64,000 bases of DNA from Ferrimonas sp048263965. GTDB lineage: Bacteria; Pseudomonadota; Gammaproteobacteria; Enterobacterales; Shewanellaceae. The notes beneath the pieces were generated by a model that was not told the DNA's origin, made no database searches, and saw only the letters and a list, made by a program, of their open reading frames with translations. A program made the translations under genes and the position numbers. The stretch covers positions 1 through 64,000 of the forward strand of contig NZ_JBLXDO010000018.1 of assembly GCF_048263965.1 (NCBI RefSeq). The letters run 5' to 3'. Shown piece by piece: positions 23,620 to 32,355 of this stretch. The stretch's first letter is position 1; every line of letters starts with the position of its first letter.

Positions 23620-24876
23620 ATGAAAAAGAGTGACAAGGCGCACCAAAATGACAGTGCGGGCATCAGAATGACCCCGAAACAGCAGGTGCTGGCCCTGTTG
23701 GATCAGTGCCTGGCTACTGGTGTGCGAGGTCGGGTGCAGGCGGTAATCAAGCAGGCGATCGCCGACATCGACGGTCAGGGAAAGGCATCGGGTTATCAGC
23801 ATGCGGAAAGCGACATCAATGAAGCGGACTATCCCGGCCTTATCTTTAAGGTCGGCCGACACAAGCGCCGCTGGGTCTATCGCTATACCCCCAAGGGGGC
23901 GAAGAGTACCCGCCAGCTCACCCTGGGCTATTACCCGCAGATGGACCGCCAAGCGGCGATCGAGGCCTGGCAGCAGTACAGGCTGGCGCTGCAGGGCGAG
24001 GCGCCAGCCCCCCAGGGTACGCCTTTGCCTATCGGTGTTGAACAGTTCGCCGAATGGGCGAAATCCCGGCGCCGTCGCTGGAGAGCGGAGGTGCGACAGC
24101 TGGAGAGCCTGTTTGAGGGTGAGTTTGCCAATCGCACCGGCGAGTCTCTGACTCTGGAGGAGGTGACGTCGCTGGTGGCGCCTCAGCAGCCTGGAGCTAA
24201 GCACCGGCTCAGTCTGCTTCGGTTGTTCTTCAGGGTGGCTCGAGGACTGGAGTCTGTTCAGGGGTGGATGAGCCAAGGAGTGGCCTGTCCGTGTGAAGGC
24301 GTTAGCCTGACCCGTACGACCGTCTTGAACCATAAAATTGGCTGGAGAGAGGTCGGTCGATACCACAAGGCGGTGTTGGCGCTGGACGACTCTGAGGCAT
24401 ACAAACCCCTTCTCCTGATGCAACTGAGTAATCTTGTCGGGTTCAAATCTCTGTGCCAGTTAAGCTGGTCTGAGTTGGATCTGGAGAGGGGCTTCGCCCG
24501 CCTTCAGATCGAGGGAAAGACCCGTTTCCTGATGCTCTCACCGGATACTCTGGTCTGGCTCAAGCGTCGTCATCGCGACACCTCAGTGGGTCCTTGGGTG
24601 TTCAGCTGCCCCACGGATTCCAGTAAGCCGCTCCCGGAAAGTTACCCAGTAAAACTAATGAGTGTTCTGAAGGGGCAGTGTGGCCTGGATAGGCGCTTTA
24701 CCACCGCGTCCATCAGAGAGCTGGCCTGTCATTGGTTGGAAGAGCAGGGGAGAGAGGTGCCTAACCGTCCTTGGCCGCTGGTTGAAGAGAAGCCGACAGA
24801 AGGGCAGGTCGGGGAGCTTTCTGAGCTATCAAGAATATGGGTCAAAAGGCTACACATCCAAAAGTCCGCCAGCTGA
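23620..24876 (+). CDS. Degenerate tyrosine-recombinase (integrase)-like protein
   Basis: A 418-residue protein. Residues 72-127 match the arm-DNA-binding domain of P4-type integrases (FKVGRHKRRWVYRYTP...LTLGYYPQMDRQAAIEAW). The C-terminal part follows the integrase catalytic fold: NLVGFKSLCQLSWSELDLERG near 271-290 and TASIRELACHWLEEQG near 360-377. The first catalytic Arg is replaced by Lys276, the HxxR motif keeps only its Arg, and no tyrosine occurs near the end. It is therefore probably unable to recombine. The frame is intact and codon use looks native, which suggests a retained DNA-binding role. Alternatively it is a slowly decaying remnant. Confidence 0.7.
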   Translation: MKKSDKAHQNDSAGIRMTPKQQVLALLDQCLATGVRGRVQAVIKQAIADIDGQGKASGYQHAESDINEADYPGLIFKVGRHKRRWVYRYTPKGAKSTRQLTLGYYPQMDRQAAIEAWQQYRLALQGEAPAPQGTPLPIGVEQFAEWAKSRRRRWRAEVRQLESLFEGEFANRTGESLTLEEVTSLVAPQQPGAKHRLSLLRLFFRVARGLESVQGWMSQGVACPCEGVSLTRTTVLNHKIGWREVGRYHKAVLALDDSEAYKPLLLMQLSNLVGFKSLCQLSWSELDLERGFARLQIEGKTRFLMLSPDTLVWLKRRHRDTSVGPWVFSCPTDSSKPLPESYPVKLMSVLKGQCGLDRRFTTASIRELACHWLEEQGREVPNRPWPLVEEKPTEGQVGELSELSRIWVKRLHIQKSAS

Positions 24877-25435
24877 TTCAGACAGACATCTGGCCGCTTC
24901 CATTTTTTATCGGCTTTTACGTGGTGTAACTGCTTTTGTAATCTCGTGGTTTTTGATGGCTTTCTGCGGCCATGTGTGTGGGCTCATGCTCGCCAAACAT
25001 GACGCCCCACTGTTTACCGGCCTTGCCTGGTCCCTTGGTTTCAATTCCATGGACGGCTCCAGATAAAAGAGGCACCTTTGGGACGGTACCCTTGTGGACT
25101 CAGGCAAATTTCCGAAGCGCCTGGGTCTTCCCCCTCCAGATTTCCGGCGTCTTTGGGTAGGTGTAAATCGATTGGGGCAGCTAGTGCTCTGCCCTGTTCG
25201 TGGTTACATCAAGCGGTGGTCTCGTCACCTCTGCGCTGACATTTCGAGACGGATTCCAAGGTAACCATTAGAAATTATTATTCGGTATGTGTGGGTTTTT
25301 TCAGAGTGACAGAGAGAGTGAGAGTGACAACCCGATGACATCAATGTGGAAAAATTGCTCTGGTCTGGTAACTTAAACCGTATAGGAAGCAGAGGGGCGA
25401 CAGACCCCTTCATTTGTATCAGGGAGACCAGGCCA
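24877..25435. other. Gene-poor stretch between the integrase-like gene and the PHA-system gene
   Basis: Some 560 bp without a convincing gene. A frame entered within the integrase-like gene continues to 25066 and encodes a hydrophobic stretch (TAFVISWFLMAFCGHVCGLM) without its own start. This may be chance or the end of a lost membrane gene. The promoter of the PHA-system gene should lie in the last 150 bp. Confidence 0.5.
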
Positions 25436-25711
25436 ATGACTGCCATCTACATTCAGCGTAACCACACTCTGGGCCATCAGGGCATCCGCGATCTCAGTGA
25501 GCAGGTCGCCCAGTCATTGGCCAACGACTACCAGGTCACCTGGCAGTGGCAGGGTGAGCAACTGACCTTTCGTCGCAGCGGTGCCAAAGGCGTGCTGGTT
25601 CCCGAACCTCATCAGGTGACCATAGAGATGAAATTGGGCCTGATGTTGATCCCTTTTGCCCCCGTCATTCGACAGGGCATTGAGTCGCAACTGGACACCC
25701 TCCTTATCTGA
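25436..25711 (+). CDS. Polyhydroxyalkanoic acid system family protein
   Basis: A 91-residue protein like the small PHA-granule-region proteins. It has an HTLG start motif (RNHTLGHQGIRDLSEQVAQSL), a central VTWQWQGEQLTFRRSGAKG strand pair and LGLMLIPFAPVIRQGIE near the end. Members sit beside phasin genes, as here, with the first phasin 108 nt downstream. The ATG at 25436 is chosen because the upstream extension is not conserved-looking and CAGGGAG precedes this ATG. The molecular role is unknown. Confidence 0.78.
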   Translation: MTAIYIQRNHTLGHQGIRDLSEQVAQSLANDYQVTWQWQGEQLTFRRSGAKGVLVPEPHQVTIEMKLGLMLIPFAPVIRQGIESQLDTLLI

Positions 25712-25819
25712 CACAAGATTGACCAATCTCAATTTTTCCCTGCCGTTTAGAATGTCCCTTCTAAAGATCCGCCGTACTCTGACCATGACAAAAGAAAACT
25801 TTCCCGTCATGGAGGCAAC

Positions 25820-26320
25820 ATGTTGAAGCGACTATTTGGATCAAAGAATGCCGATGCCGACACCCAAGAGGCACTGTATCGGAAAATCTGGCTGGCAGGA
25901 CTCGGCGCCTATTCCAAGGGTGCGGAAGAGATCAGCCAACTGTCTGAGCGAGGTCTGGGCCTGTTCGATGAGCTTCTTGAGCGGGGTAAAGAGCTTGAGT
26001 CCTCAACGGTAGAGCGCGTATCCGAAGCATCCAGCCAGACCAAGGATGCCTTCGAGGCGCAACTGCACAACCAGGTTCAGAAGGTAACCGGTCTTGAGGC
26101 CGAGCAACTGGAAGAGCTGGAGTCCAAGATTGATCGTCTGACTGCACTGGTAGACAAGATGGCCGAAGATAAAGCCGCCGCCAAGGTAGCCCCTAAAGCC
26201 ACCGCGACCCCTAAGGCTCCGCCTAAGGCCGCCGCCAAGCCAGCCGTTAAGCCTGCAGCAAAACCAGCAGCTAAGCCTGCGGCCAAGACCACTCGCCGTA
26301 CCACCACTAAACCCGCCTAA
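25820..26320 (+). CDS. Phasin, PhaF-like with Ala-Lys-Pro-rich tail
   Basis: A 166-residue granule-surface protein. Residues 20-115 form the phasin helical domain (KIWLAGLGAYSKGAEEIS, then a long amphipathic helix with a leucine-rich coiled coil around 95-115). The tail from 120 is built of Ala/Lys/Pro repeats (AAKPAVKPAAKPAAKPAAK), as in PhaF, where such a tail binds DNA and helps share granules between daughter cells. A shorter phasin follows 20-23 nt later. No PHA synthase gene is in the window, so the granule may be PHA or wax ester. Confidence 0.88.
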   Translation: MLKRLFGSKNADADTQEALYRKIWLAGLGAYSKGAEEISQLSERGLGLFDELLERGKELESSTVERVSEASSQTKDAFEAQLHNQVQKVTGLEAEQLEELESKIDRLTALVDKMAEDKAAAKVAPKATATPKAPPKAAAKPAVKPAAKPAAKPAAKTTRRTTTKPA

Positions 26321-26340
26321 TGCCGCGGTGTAAGGAGCAC

Positions 26341-26694
26341 ATGATGAGCAACGAAGTTAAGGGAATGCCACCCGTAGAAGGCGTTGATAACGAGCAACTG
26401 GCTCGAAACATCTGGCTCGCCGGCCTGGGTGTTTACAGCCGCAGCATCGAAGAAGCGAAGGAGCTGGAAGGCAAATCCGGTGACCTGTTCGAGAAGCTGG
26501 TTGAGCGCGGTCGTGAAGTGGAAGCCAACACCCGAGCCCGGGTCGAGGATAATCTGGATCGCGCCAACGAAGAGGTGGAAGCTCGGGTTCACAACCTGTT
26601 TTATCGCCTCAGCGGCATCCATCCACGTCAGATTGATGAGCTGAACGCCAAGGTAGATAAGCTGGCCGAGGCAATCGAGAAGCTGGCCAAGTAG
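26341..26694 (+). CDS. Phasin, PhaI-like
   Basis: A 117-118-residue phasin whose helical domain (NIWLAGLGVYSRSIEEAKEL) is clearly paralogous to that of the preceding protein but lacks the basic tail. This PhaF/PhaI pairing is known from pseudomonads. Two ATG codons are adjacent at 26341 and 26344; AAGGAG is better spaced (6 nt) for the second. The wax ester synthase starts 16 nt downstream, so the genes form one operon. Confidence 0.88.
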   Translation: MMSNEVKGMPPVEGVDNEQLARNIWLAGLGVYSRSIEEAKELEGKSGDLFEKLVERGREVEANTRARVEDNLDRANEEVEARVHNLFYRLSGIHPRQIDELNAKVDKLAEAIEKLAK

Positions 26695-26710
26695 GCCAGA
26701 GGGAGGGCGC

Positions 26711-28108
26711 ATGACCACTCTGTCCCTGTCTGAGCTGGTGTTCCTGCTTTTCGAAAGCGACTCGACACCATTGCATGTGTCAGGGCTGATGATGTTGCGC
26801 CCTCCGCAAGACGTCCAAGACTTTGGTCTGCGTCTCCACCGGCAGCTGGTACGCTGCGGACCGGTGGTGGCGCCATTTGATCAAGTGATCCACTTTACGC
26901 CCTCCCGGGTGCCCAAATGGCAGCCGGTGGATGAGGTGGATCTTTCCTACCATGTCCGTCTCGCCAAATTGCCCAATCCCGGTGATGCAGACCAGCTGAT
27001 GGAGTTGGTTGCCCGCATTCACAGCTATCGACTCGACCGCAGTCGTCCTTTGTGGGAGCTGTGGGTGATTGATGGCCTGGAAAGCGGCGATATCGCCCTG
27101 GTGATGAAGTTCCACCACGCACTTACCGACGGCCTGCGCGCCGCCAGCCTGGTGGCGGACAGTTTTGAGTTGTCTGAGCGCCTGGGATACCTGGTGCCGT
27201 TCTGGCAGTTGGGCAGTCGAATCGATGAGCAGCCTCCGGAGCTCAGTCAATGGCTGGAGGCCCTGTCTCCCTCTTTCTGGGTGAAGCAGGCCAAGATAGG
27301 GCTGGACAGCCTGAAGCTGTTGGGGATGGCTGCGGGAGACCGCCTGTCACTGACTGCCAGTGGCATACGTCTGCCCTTTACCGCACCGCGTACCCCTTTT
27401 AACGACATCAGCTCGGACAGGGCCAAGCAGGTGATCCTGGCCAAACTGCCGGCCAGTCGACTCAGCCGACTGGCCACCTATACCGGTGCCCGATTTGATG
27501 ATGTGGTGCTGACTCTGTGTGATATGGCCCTGCACCGCTACCTCAAGGTGCACAACTGGCGGGACAGGGACCCCCTGGTGGCCATGGTGCCGCTGAGAGA
27601 CGGTGAGGACGGCGACCGGCTGCATATGATCTCCGTTGGCCTGGTGGAACTGGGCAAGCCTGGCTTGACCCCGATGCAGAGACTGAAAGCCATAGGCAGG
27701 ACCAATCGCCGCATCAGAGAGCAGACCCGGCGAACCAGTGCCAAAGCCTACAATCGATACTCCTCCGCGGTGAATGCCCTGGCCCTGGTGGCGGCTCGTT
27801 ATGACAACAAGCAGTGGCTGCCACCCGCGGCCAACATGCTGATCACCGAAGTGGAGGCGGCGGACCATCCTCTCTCCCTATTGGGGGCCAAATTGACTGC
27901 CAGTTACCCTCTGTCTCTGCTGATGCCGGGCCAGACCCTCAACATGACCTTGATGCATTACGATGGGGTGCTGCACTTCGGCCTGGTGTGTTGTCGTCAC
28001 TCCTTGCCGGGTATCGAGTCTTTTGACCGCTACCTTGAGGAGGGTTTGGAAGAGCTTGAGTCCTCAGTGTTTTCTCACATATCATCTAGACTCGCTCCCG
28101 CAAACTAA
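26711..28108 (+). CDS. Wax ester synthase / diacylglycerol acyltransferase (WS/DGAT)
   Basis: A 465-residue acyltransferase that joins acyl-CoA to a fatty alcohol or diacylglycerol. The catalytic HHxxxDG motif is HHALTDG at 135-141. Other family blocks include SRPLWELWVIDGLESGDIAL just before it and the late region TASYPLSLLMPGQTLNMTLMHYDGVLHFGLV (described by its ends TASYPLS and LHFGLV). The length is usual. The gene lies in an operon with phasins and a lipid hydrolase and faces a fatty acyl-CoA reductase gene, which could supply the alcohol. This makes wax ester a likely product. Confidence 0.93.
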   Translation: MTTLSLSELVFLLFESDSTPLHVSGLMMLRPPQDVQDFGLRLHRQLVRCGPVVAPFDQVIHFTPSRVPKWQPVDEVDLSYHVRLAKLPNPGDADQLMELVARIHSYRLDRSRPLWELWVIDGLESGDIALVMKFHHALTDGLRAASLVADSFELSERLGYLVPFWQLGSRIDEQPPELSQWLEALSPSFWVKQAKIGLDSLKLLGMAAGDRLSLTASGIRLPFTAPRTPFNDISSDRAKQVILAKLPASRLSRLATYTGARFDDVVLTLCDMALHRYLKVHNWRDRDPLVAMVPLRDGEDGDRLHMISVGLVELGKPGLTPMQRLKAIGRTNRRIREQTRRTSAKAYNRYSSAVNALALVAARYDNKQWLPPAANMLITEVEAADHPLSLLGAKLTASYPLSLLMPGQTLNMTLMHYDGVLHFGLVCCRHSLPGIESFDRYLEEGLEELESSVFSHISSRLAPAN

Positions 28109-28117
28109 GGAAACTGG

Positions 28118-29050
28118 ATGTCCAGCTGGCGTGCTAAGGCTTTAAACAAGGTCCTCTACCGGGCGATTCGTGGTCGCCTGGAGCGCTGCAATGACATCCT
28201 GTCGGTCCGGGGGGTGATTGCCGGACTGGATAAGCTCAACTCCTACATCGGCACCCCAGGCGGCCTGGAGTGGGTCGATGACAGCCTCTCCGGTGTACCC
28301 TGCCAGTGGATTGTCAAAGGTCGTCCTGCCGGCGACAGCATTCTGCTCTATTTCCATGGTGGCGGATTTTGCTTTCGCTCTCCCCAGGTGCACAGCGCCA
28401 TGCTTCACTACCTGAGCCGCCATACCCAGGCTCGTGGCGTCATGGCTTTCTATCGACTGGCACCGGAGTTTCCTTTCCCTGCCGCCCTGAATGACTGTTT
28501 TACCGCCTACCGCACCCTGCTGGAGCAGGGGGTACCGCCTGAGAAGATCATTCTTGGGGGGGACTCTGCCGGGGGCAACCTGGCTCTGGCCACCATGCTC
28601 AAATGCAAGGATAAGGGGTTGCCCCAGCCGCTGGCCGCCTTGCTGTTCTCCCCGGCGCTGGATCTGACCATGAACAGTCAGTCCGCCTTTGTGATGCGCA
28701 ATGAGGATCCCTTCTTCGACCTGGGCAGCCTGATGCTGCTGCGAAACTCCTACCTCAATGGCCACACGCCCTGTGATCCTTTGGCTTCGCCTCTGGCGGC
28801 GGATCTCAGCGATCTGGCGCCGATCATGGTGCATGTGGGCAGTCTGGAGATTCTGCTGGACGATTCGGTGCGGTTAAAGTCCAAGGTGAGGCGTCAGGGC
28901 GGGGTGGCAGACCTGACCATTTGGCCAGGCCTGCCGCACGTGTTTACCCTGTTTCAGCAGCTGCCCGAAGCCCGCGAAGCCATGGAGCGCTGCGGCAAGT
29001 TTATCGATCAGTGTCGGCAAAATTCAGTTGCCGCGTCAGGTGAGGATTAA
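28118..29050 (+). CDS. Alpha/beta hydrolase, hormone-sensitive-lipase family
   Basis: A 310-residue esterase/lipase-type enzyme. The oxyanion motif HGGG is at 80-83 and the nucleophile is Ser150 in GGDSAGGNLA. An Asp in VGSLEILLDDS and a His in PGLPHVFTLF complete the triad. It follows the wax ester synthase by 9 nt and is probably cotranscribed, so it may mobilise stored esters; the substrate is inferred from context. Its 3' end overlaps the convergent TetR gene by 50 nt. Confidence 0.9.
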   Translation: MSSWRAKALNKVLYRAIRGRLERCNDILSVRGVIAGLDKLNSYIGTPGGLEWVDDSLSGVPCQWIVKGRPAGDSILLYFHGGGFCFRSPQVHSAMLHYLSRHTQARGVMAFYRLAPEFPFPAALNDCFTAYRTLLEQGVPPEKIILGGDSAGGNLALATMLKCKDKGLPQPLAALLFSPALDLTMNSQSAFVMRNEDPFFDLGSLMLLRNSYLNGHTPCDPLASPLAADLSDLAPIMVHVGSLEILLDDSVRLKSKVRRQGGVADLTIWPGLPHVFTLFQQLPEAREAMERCGKFIDQCRQNSVAASGED

Positions 29051-29588
29051 CCAGAGAGATGAGGCGGTGAGCGCCACGCTCCACCGCTTTCTCGTCGCTG
29101 TCGCCTGAGTCGAAGCAGAGCCAGGACAGGCCCAACAGGAACAGGTTGTCCGCCAACTCTTCCCGGTTTTCCCCCTTAAGCTGCAGCAATGCCTTGTCTT
29201 CCAACGCCGCCAGGCTGTGGGAGGTGAAGCTGTGCAGCTGCTTCATCAGCCTCTGGGCCCGGCGATTGCCGCTGTCAGGGGCGACGGTCTGCAGATCCAG
29301 AAACAGGAAGCGGTAGTGCAGGCACACCCTTAGCAGGGAGTGCAGGAACACCCAATACTCAGGCTCGCTGATCTCCTCCAGGTCTACCCGGGCCAGCAGG
29401 GTGCTCACCGCCAGCTCACACTCCTTGGAGAGCTGGTTGATGATCTCCTCTTTACCCTTGAAGTGGTAATAGAGGTTCCCCGGGCTTATCTCCAGTTCGG
29501 CGGCAATGTCCAGACTGGTGATGTTGGCCGAGCCATGGTGGTTGAACATCGCCAGACTGGTGTCGAGAATGCGCTGACGGGTACCCAT
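29001..29588 (-). CDS. TetR-family transcriptional regulator
   Basis: A 195-residue repressor-type protein. The N-terminal helix-turn-helix reads ILDTSLAMFNHHGSANITSL...LEISPGNLYYHFKGKEEI, the typical TetR pattern, and the ligand domain follows. It is the last gene of the minus-strand operon with the acyl-CoA reductase and DUF2505 genes, one nt after the latter. It overlaps the end of the hydrolase gene of the opposing operon. It probably controls the storage-lipid genes in response to an acyl compound; this is inferred from position. Confidence 0.9.
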   Translation of the reverse strand: MGTRQRILDTSLAMFNHHGSANITSLDIAAELEISPGNLYYHFKGKEEIINQLSKECELAVSTLLARVDLEEISEPEYWVFLHSLLRVCLHYRFLFLDLQTVAPDSGNRRAQRLMKQLHSFTSHSLAALEDKALLQLKGENREELADNLFLLGLSWLCFDSGDSDEKAVERGAHRLISLVNPHLTRQLNFADTDR

Positions 29589-29589
29589 A

Positions 29590-30087
29590 TCAGGCGGGCT
29601 CTGTGGTCAGCTGTGTTTGCAGGTAGCGCCACTCGGCGTTGGCCATGCGCTCAATTTCGTCGTGGACAAAGCGAGTCAGCTTGTTGCCGATAAAGGGCAG
29701 GGCGCTCTTCATCTGCATATCTACCCGATTGACGCAGCCGCTATCCGCGGGCTCAAACGTCATGGTGCCGGTGATCTTGATGGGAACACCCACCAGCTCC
29801 ACTGACATCTCACAGCGGTAGACAGGTCCCTGGCCCAGTTGCCACTGCTCCTCCTGCTTCACCATGTTCTGTGAACCCAACAGTCGCTTGAGCACCGCTG
29901 GGACATTGCTTGCTACTTCCCGCTTGGTCGCCAGAGTCAGCACGTCATCCTGATTCAGATGTTGAGGAATACGCACCTTGTGACACCCGAGGGCCTCATA
30001 CTTCTCTTGTATCAGCTCCGACTCGCTGAAGTAGCGCAGCAGTTCATCGGTGGAGCAGGCATAGGTGTGGGTGAGTTCCAATTTCAT
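29590..30087 (-). CDS. DUF2505 protein (START/SRPBCC-like fold)
   Basis: A 165-residue protein of the DUF2505 type: an N-terminal LELTHTYACSTDELLRYFSE, a central strand series with VYRCEMSVELVGVPIKITGTM, and a C-terminal helix KLTRFVHDEIERMANAEW. This fits a helix-grip lipid-binding cavity. It lies 8 nt after the fatty acyl-CoA reductase and 1 nt before TetR, so a lipid-binding helper role is plausible but unproven. There is no signal peptide. Confidence 0.78.
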   Translation of the reverse strand: MKLELTHTYACSTDELLRYFSESELIQEKYEALGCHKVRIPQHLNQDDVLTLATKREVASNVPAVLKRLLGSQNMVKQEEQWQLGQGPVYRCEMSVELVGVPIKITGTMTFEPADSGCVNRVDMQMKSALPFIGNKLTRFVHDEIERMANAEWRYLQTQLTTEPA

Positions 30088-30095
30088 CGTTTCTC

Positions 30096-32075
30096 CTAAA
30101 AGTGAATGCCCCGGAGCATTGCTGCCAGGCCAATCATCTGTTGCTGTTGGCTGTAATTCAGTTTTTCTTCTTGCATCTCTCCGGACTCAGGGAACATCCG
30201 GTAGAGCATATTCATCACGATCTCCGCCAGCCTTGGGGAGAGGGCGTGCATCACCGCACCGGCCACGCCAAGGCGGGTGGCGATACGCTTGGGTCTGTGC
30301 ACGATTGCGGTGGCGATCAGGTCTGCTGCTTGCTCGGCGCTCAAGGTTGGCACCGCTTGGTAAAGCTGGATGGGGGCGATCATCGGGGTGTCCACCAGCG
30401 GCATGTTGATGGTGGTAAAGCGTACTCCCAGGTCTGAGTATTCCGCCGCGGCGCAGCGGCAGAAGGATTCCAGGGCGGCGTTTGAGGCCACATAGGCGCT
30501 GAACCTAGGGGCATTGGTGAGTACACCGATGGAGGAGACGTTGATCACCTGGCCGGACTCGGCGTCGGCCATGGCGGGTAGACAGCCAAGGATCAGCCTC
30601 AGGGCACCGAAGTAGTTGATCGCCATGGTGCGTTCATAGTCGTGGATGCGCTCGGTGGAGGCGGCCACAGAGCGACGAATGGAGCGCCCGGCGCAGTTGA
30701 TCAGCAGGTCCACCCGCTCATGGGCACCCAGTATCTTTTTCACCAAGTCATGGGTGACCTGCTCATCGGTGAGATCGCAGGTGAAGGTCAGCGCCTTGCC
30801 GCCAAGCATACGAACCTGCTGCTCGGTCTCCGCAAGCCGCTCGGCACTTCTGCCCAGCAGCAGTAATTTTGCACCAAAGGGCGCCAGCCTCAGGGCGGTG
30901 GCTTTGCCAATGCCGGAGCTGGCGCCGGAGATCAATACCACCTTGTTGGTCAGGCGCTCGCGCAGGCTGTCGTCCAGGAACAGGTCAGGATCCAGATGCC
31001 GCTCCCAGTAGTCCCAAAGGGGTACCACATAGCTGGCCAGATCCGGGCAGCTGATCCCCTCTTTGCGCAGCAGCGCCTGGGTGGCCTGGGCGTCGAAGCG
31101 AGTGGGGTAATTGAGCAGGCTCAGGGTTTCCTGTGGTATGCCGTAATCACTCAATATGCGCCGGGCCAGTTTTACCAGCGGCGGGTACTGGCTGGCCAGC
31201 TGCAACCAGGGCTGGGGCAGCAGGCTGGAGAGTTTGAGATTCAGTCCCAGAGACAGGGTGGGACCGTGTCCTGCCTGTGAAAGCAGGTTCAGTACCTGGC
31301 CGGCGTTGTAGGGTCTGGGGTCGGTCAGATGGAAGCACTGCATCTCCAGCTGTGGCTGGCGGATCAGGTAGGCCATGGCCTCGGCCACGTAGTCCACCGG
31401 CACGATGTTGATGGGCCCGCCTTCGAAGCCCACCAGGGGGAACCAACTGGGCAGGGCGTTACGCATCTTTTGCAGCAGCTTGAAGAAGTAATAGGGCCCC
31501 TGGATGCCGTTTGCCTCCCCGGTCTGACTGTCGCCCACCAGGATGCCGGAGCGGTAGATGCGCCAAGGCATCCCTTGCTGCTGGCGGACCACCTTCTCGC
31601 AAAGGTGTTTGGAGAGGAAGTAGGGGTGAGTGAGCTGCTCAGCCTCGGAGAACATCGATTCGTCGAAGCAGCCCCGGTAGAGGCCGGCGGCGGCAATGGA
31701 ACTCAGATGATGGAAGCAGCCGGCATCCAGCTCCCCGGCGCAGGCTAAAGCGGCTTCCGTAGCCTGGACATTGGCCTTGACCACCTCGTTGCCATCGCGA
31801 CGAAAGTCGTTGTAGGCGGCCAGGTGGATAAAGTGCTTGATGCGTCCTTTGAGTTCGACACGATCGGCCTCGGACAATCCCAGGGCGGGATCTTTCAGGC
31901 TGCCCGCAACGGGGCGGATCTGGTCGGCAGCATTGAGCTCCTTGGCCAAATCTTCAAGACGAGTCTGTGCCGCCTGATCCCGGACCAGGCAGTAGAGGGT
32001 GTCGCCACCGCTGAGCAACCGACGGATCAGTTGCCGTCCCAGCAAGCCAGTGGCTCCGGTTACAAAGTAGCTCAT
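30096..32075 (-). CDS. Fatty acyl-CoA reductase, bifunctional (alcohol-forming)
   Basis: A 659-residue protein with two fused Rossmann reductases. Residues 1 to about 370 are an extended SDR with VTGATGLLGRQLIRRLL at 5-21 and an HPYFLSKHLCEKVV active-site block. Residues 385-640 are a classical SDR with ISGASSGIGKATAL and INCAGRSIRR. Length, order and many blocks (INIVPVDYVAEA, YPTRFD, WDYWERHLDPDLF, RPKRIATRLGV, LRGIHF at the end) parallel the Marinobacter enzyme Maqu_2220, which reduces acyl-CoA to fatty alcohol with NADPH. The classical YxxxK tyrosine region reads SAYVASNAALES, with Asn where Ser/Lys is usual. That substitution might change the second step. An AAGGAG site precedes the ATG. 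Confidence 0.88.
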   Translation of the reverse strand: MSYFVTGATGLLGRQLIRRLLSGGDTLYCLVRDQAAQTRLEDLAKELNAADQIRPVAGSLKDPALGLSEADRVELKGRIKHFIHLAAYNDFRRDGNEVVKANVQATEAALACAGELDAGCFHHLSSIAAAGLYRGCFDESMFSEAEQLTHPYFLSKHLCEKVVRQQQGMPWRIYRSGILVGDSQTGEANGIQGPYYFFKLLQKMRNALPSWFPLVGFEGGPINIVPVDYVAEAMAYLIRQPQLEMQCFHLTDPRPYNAGQVLNLLSQAGHGPTLSLGLNLKLSSLLPQPWLQLASQYPPLVKLARRILSDYGIPQETLSLLNYPTRFDAQATQALLRKEGISCPDLASYVVPLWDYWERHLDPDLFLDDSLRERLTNKVVLISGASSGIGKATALRLAPFGAKLLLLGRSAERLAETEQQVRMLGGKALTFTCDLTDEQVTHDLVKKILGAHERVDLLINCAGRSIRRSVAASTERIHDYERTMAINYFGALRLILGCLPAMADAESGQVINVSSIGVLTNAPRFSAYVASNAALESFCRCAAAEYSDLGVRFTTINMPLVDTPMIAPIQLYQAVPTLSAEQAADLIATAIVHRPKRIATRLGVAGAVMHALSPRLAEIVMNMLYRMFPESGEMQEEKLNYSQQQQMIGLAAMLRGIHF

Positions 32076-32355
32076 CTGCCGCTCCTTCCTTGTGGCCCGG
32101 GAGGCGCTCCTGCGCCCCTGAGATGGGAGGCTAACTTTTCACCTAAGTTACCCCTGAAGGTAATTAAGTAGTTGACCCAAATCAATATCTTTCCAGGTAT
32201 TCCTTCATAAAGGATCGTAATCCTTGTTTCTCTTAATGAAATACCGAACCCTCAAAACGACCAGAAAACCAGCGGTCGCAACCTCCCCTATGGAGCAGGG
32301 TTGATCCCTTGCTCTAAGATGGGGCGTTTTTTCAAATTCCACCCAAAGGAGCAGC

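Noticed and set aside
24680..25066. A 128-codon frame with a hydrophobic stretch after the integrase-like gene
   Set aside because: It starts inside the integrase-like gene and has no ribosome binding site. The hydrophobic part could be chance, so it is only mentioned in the gap description.
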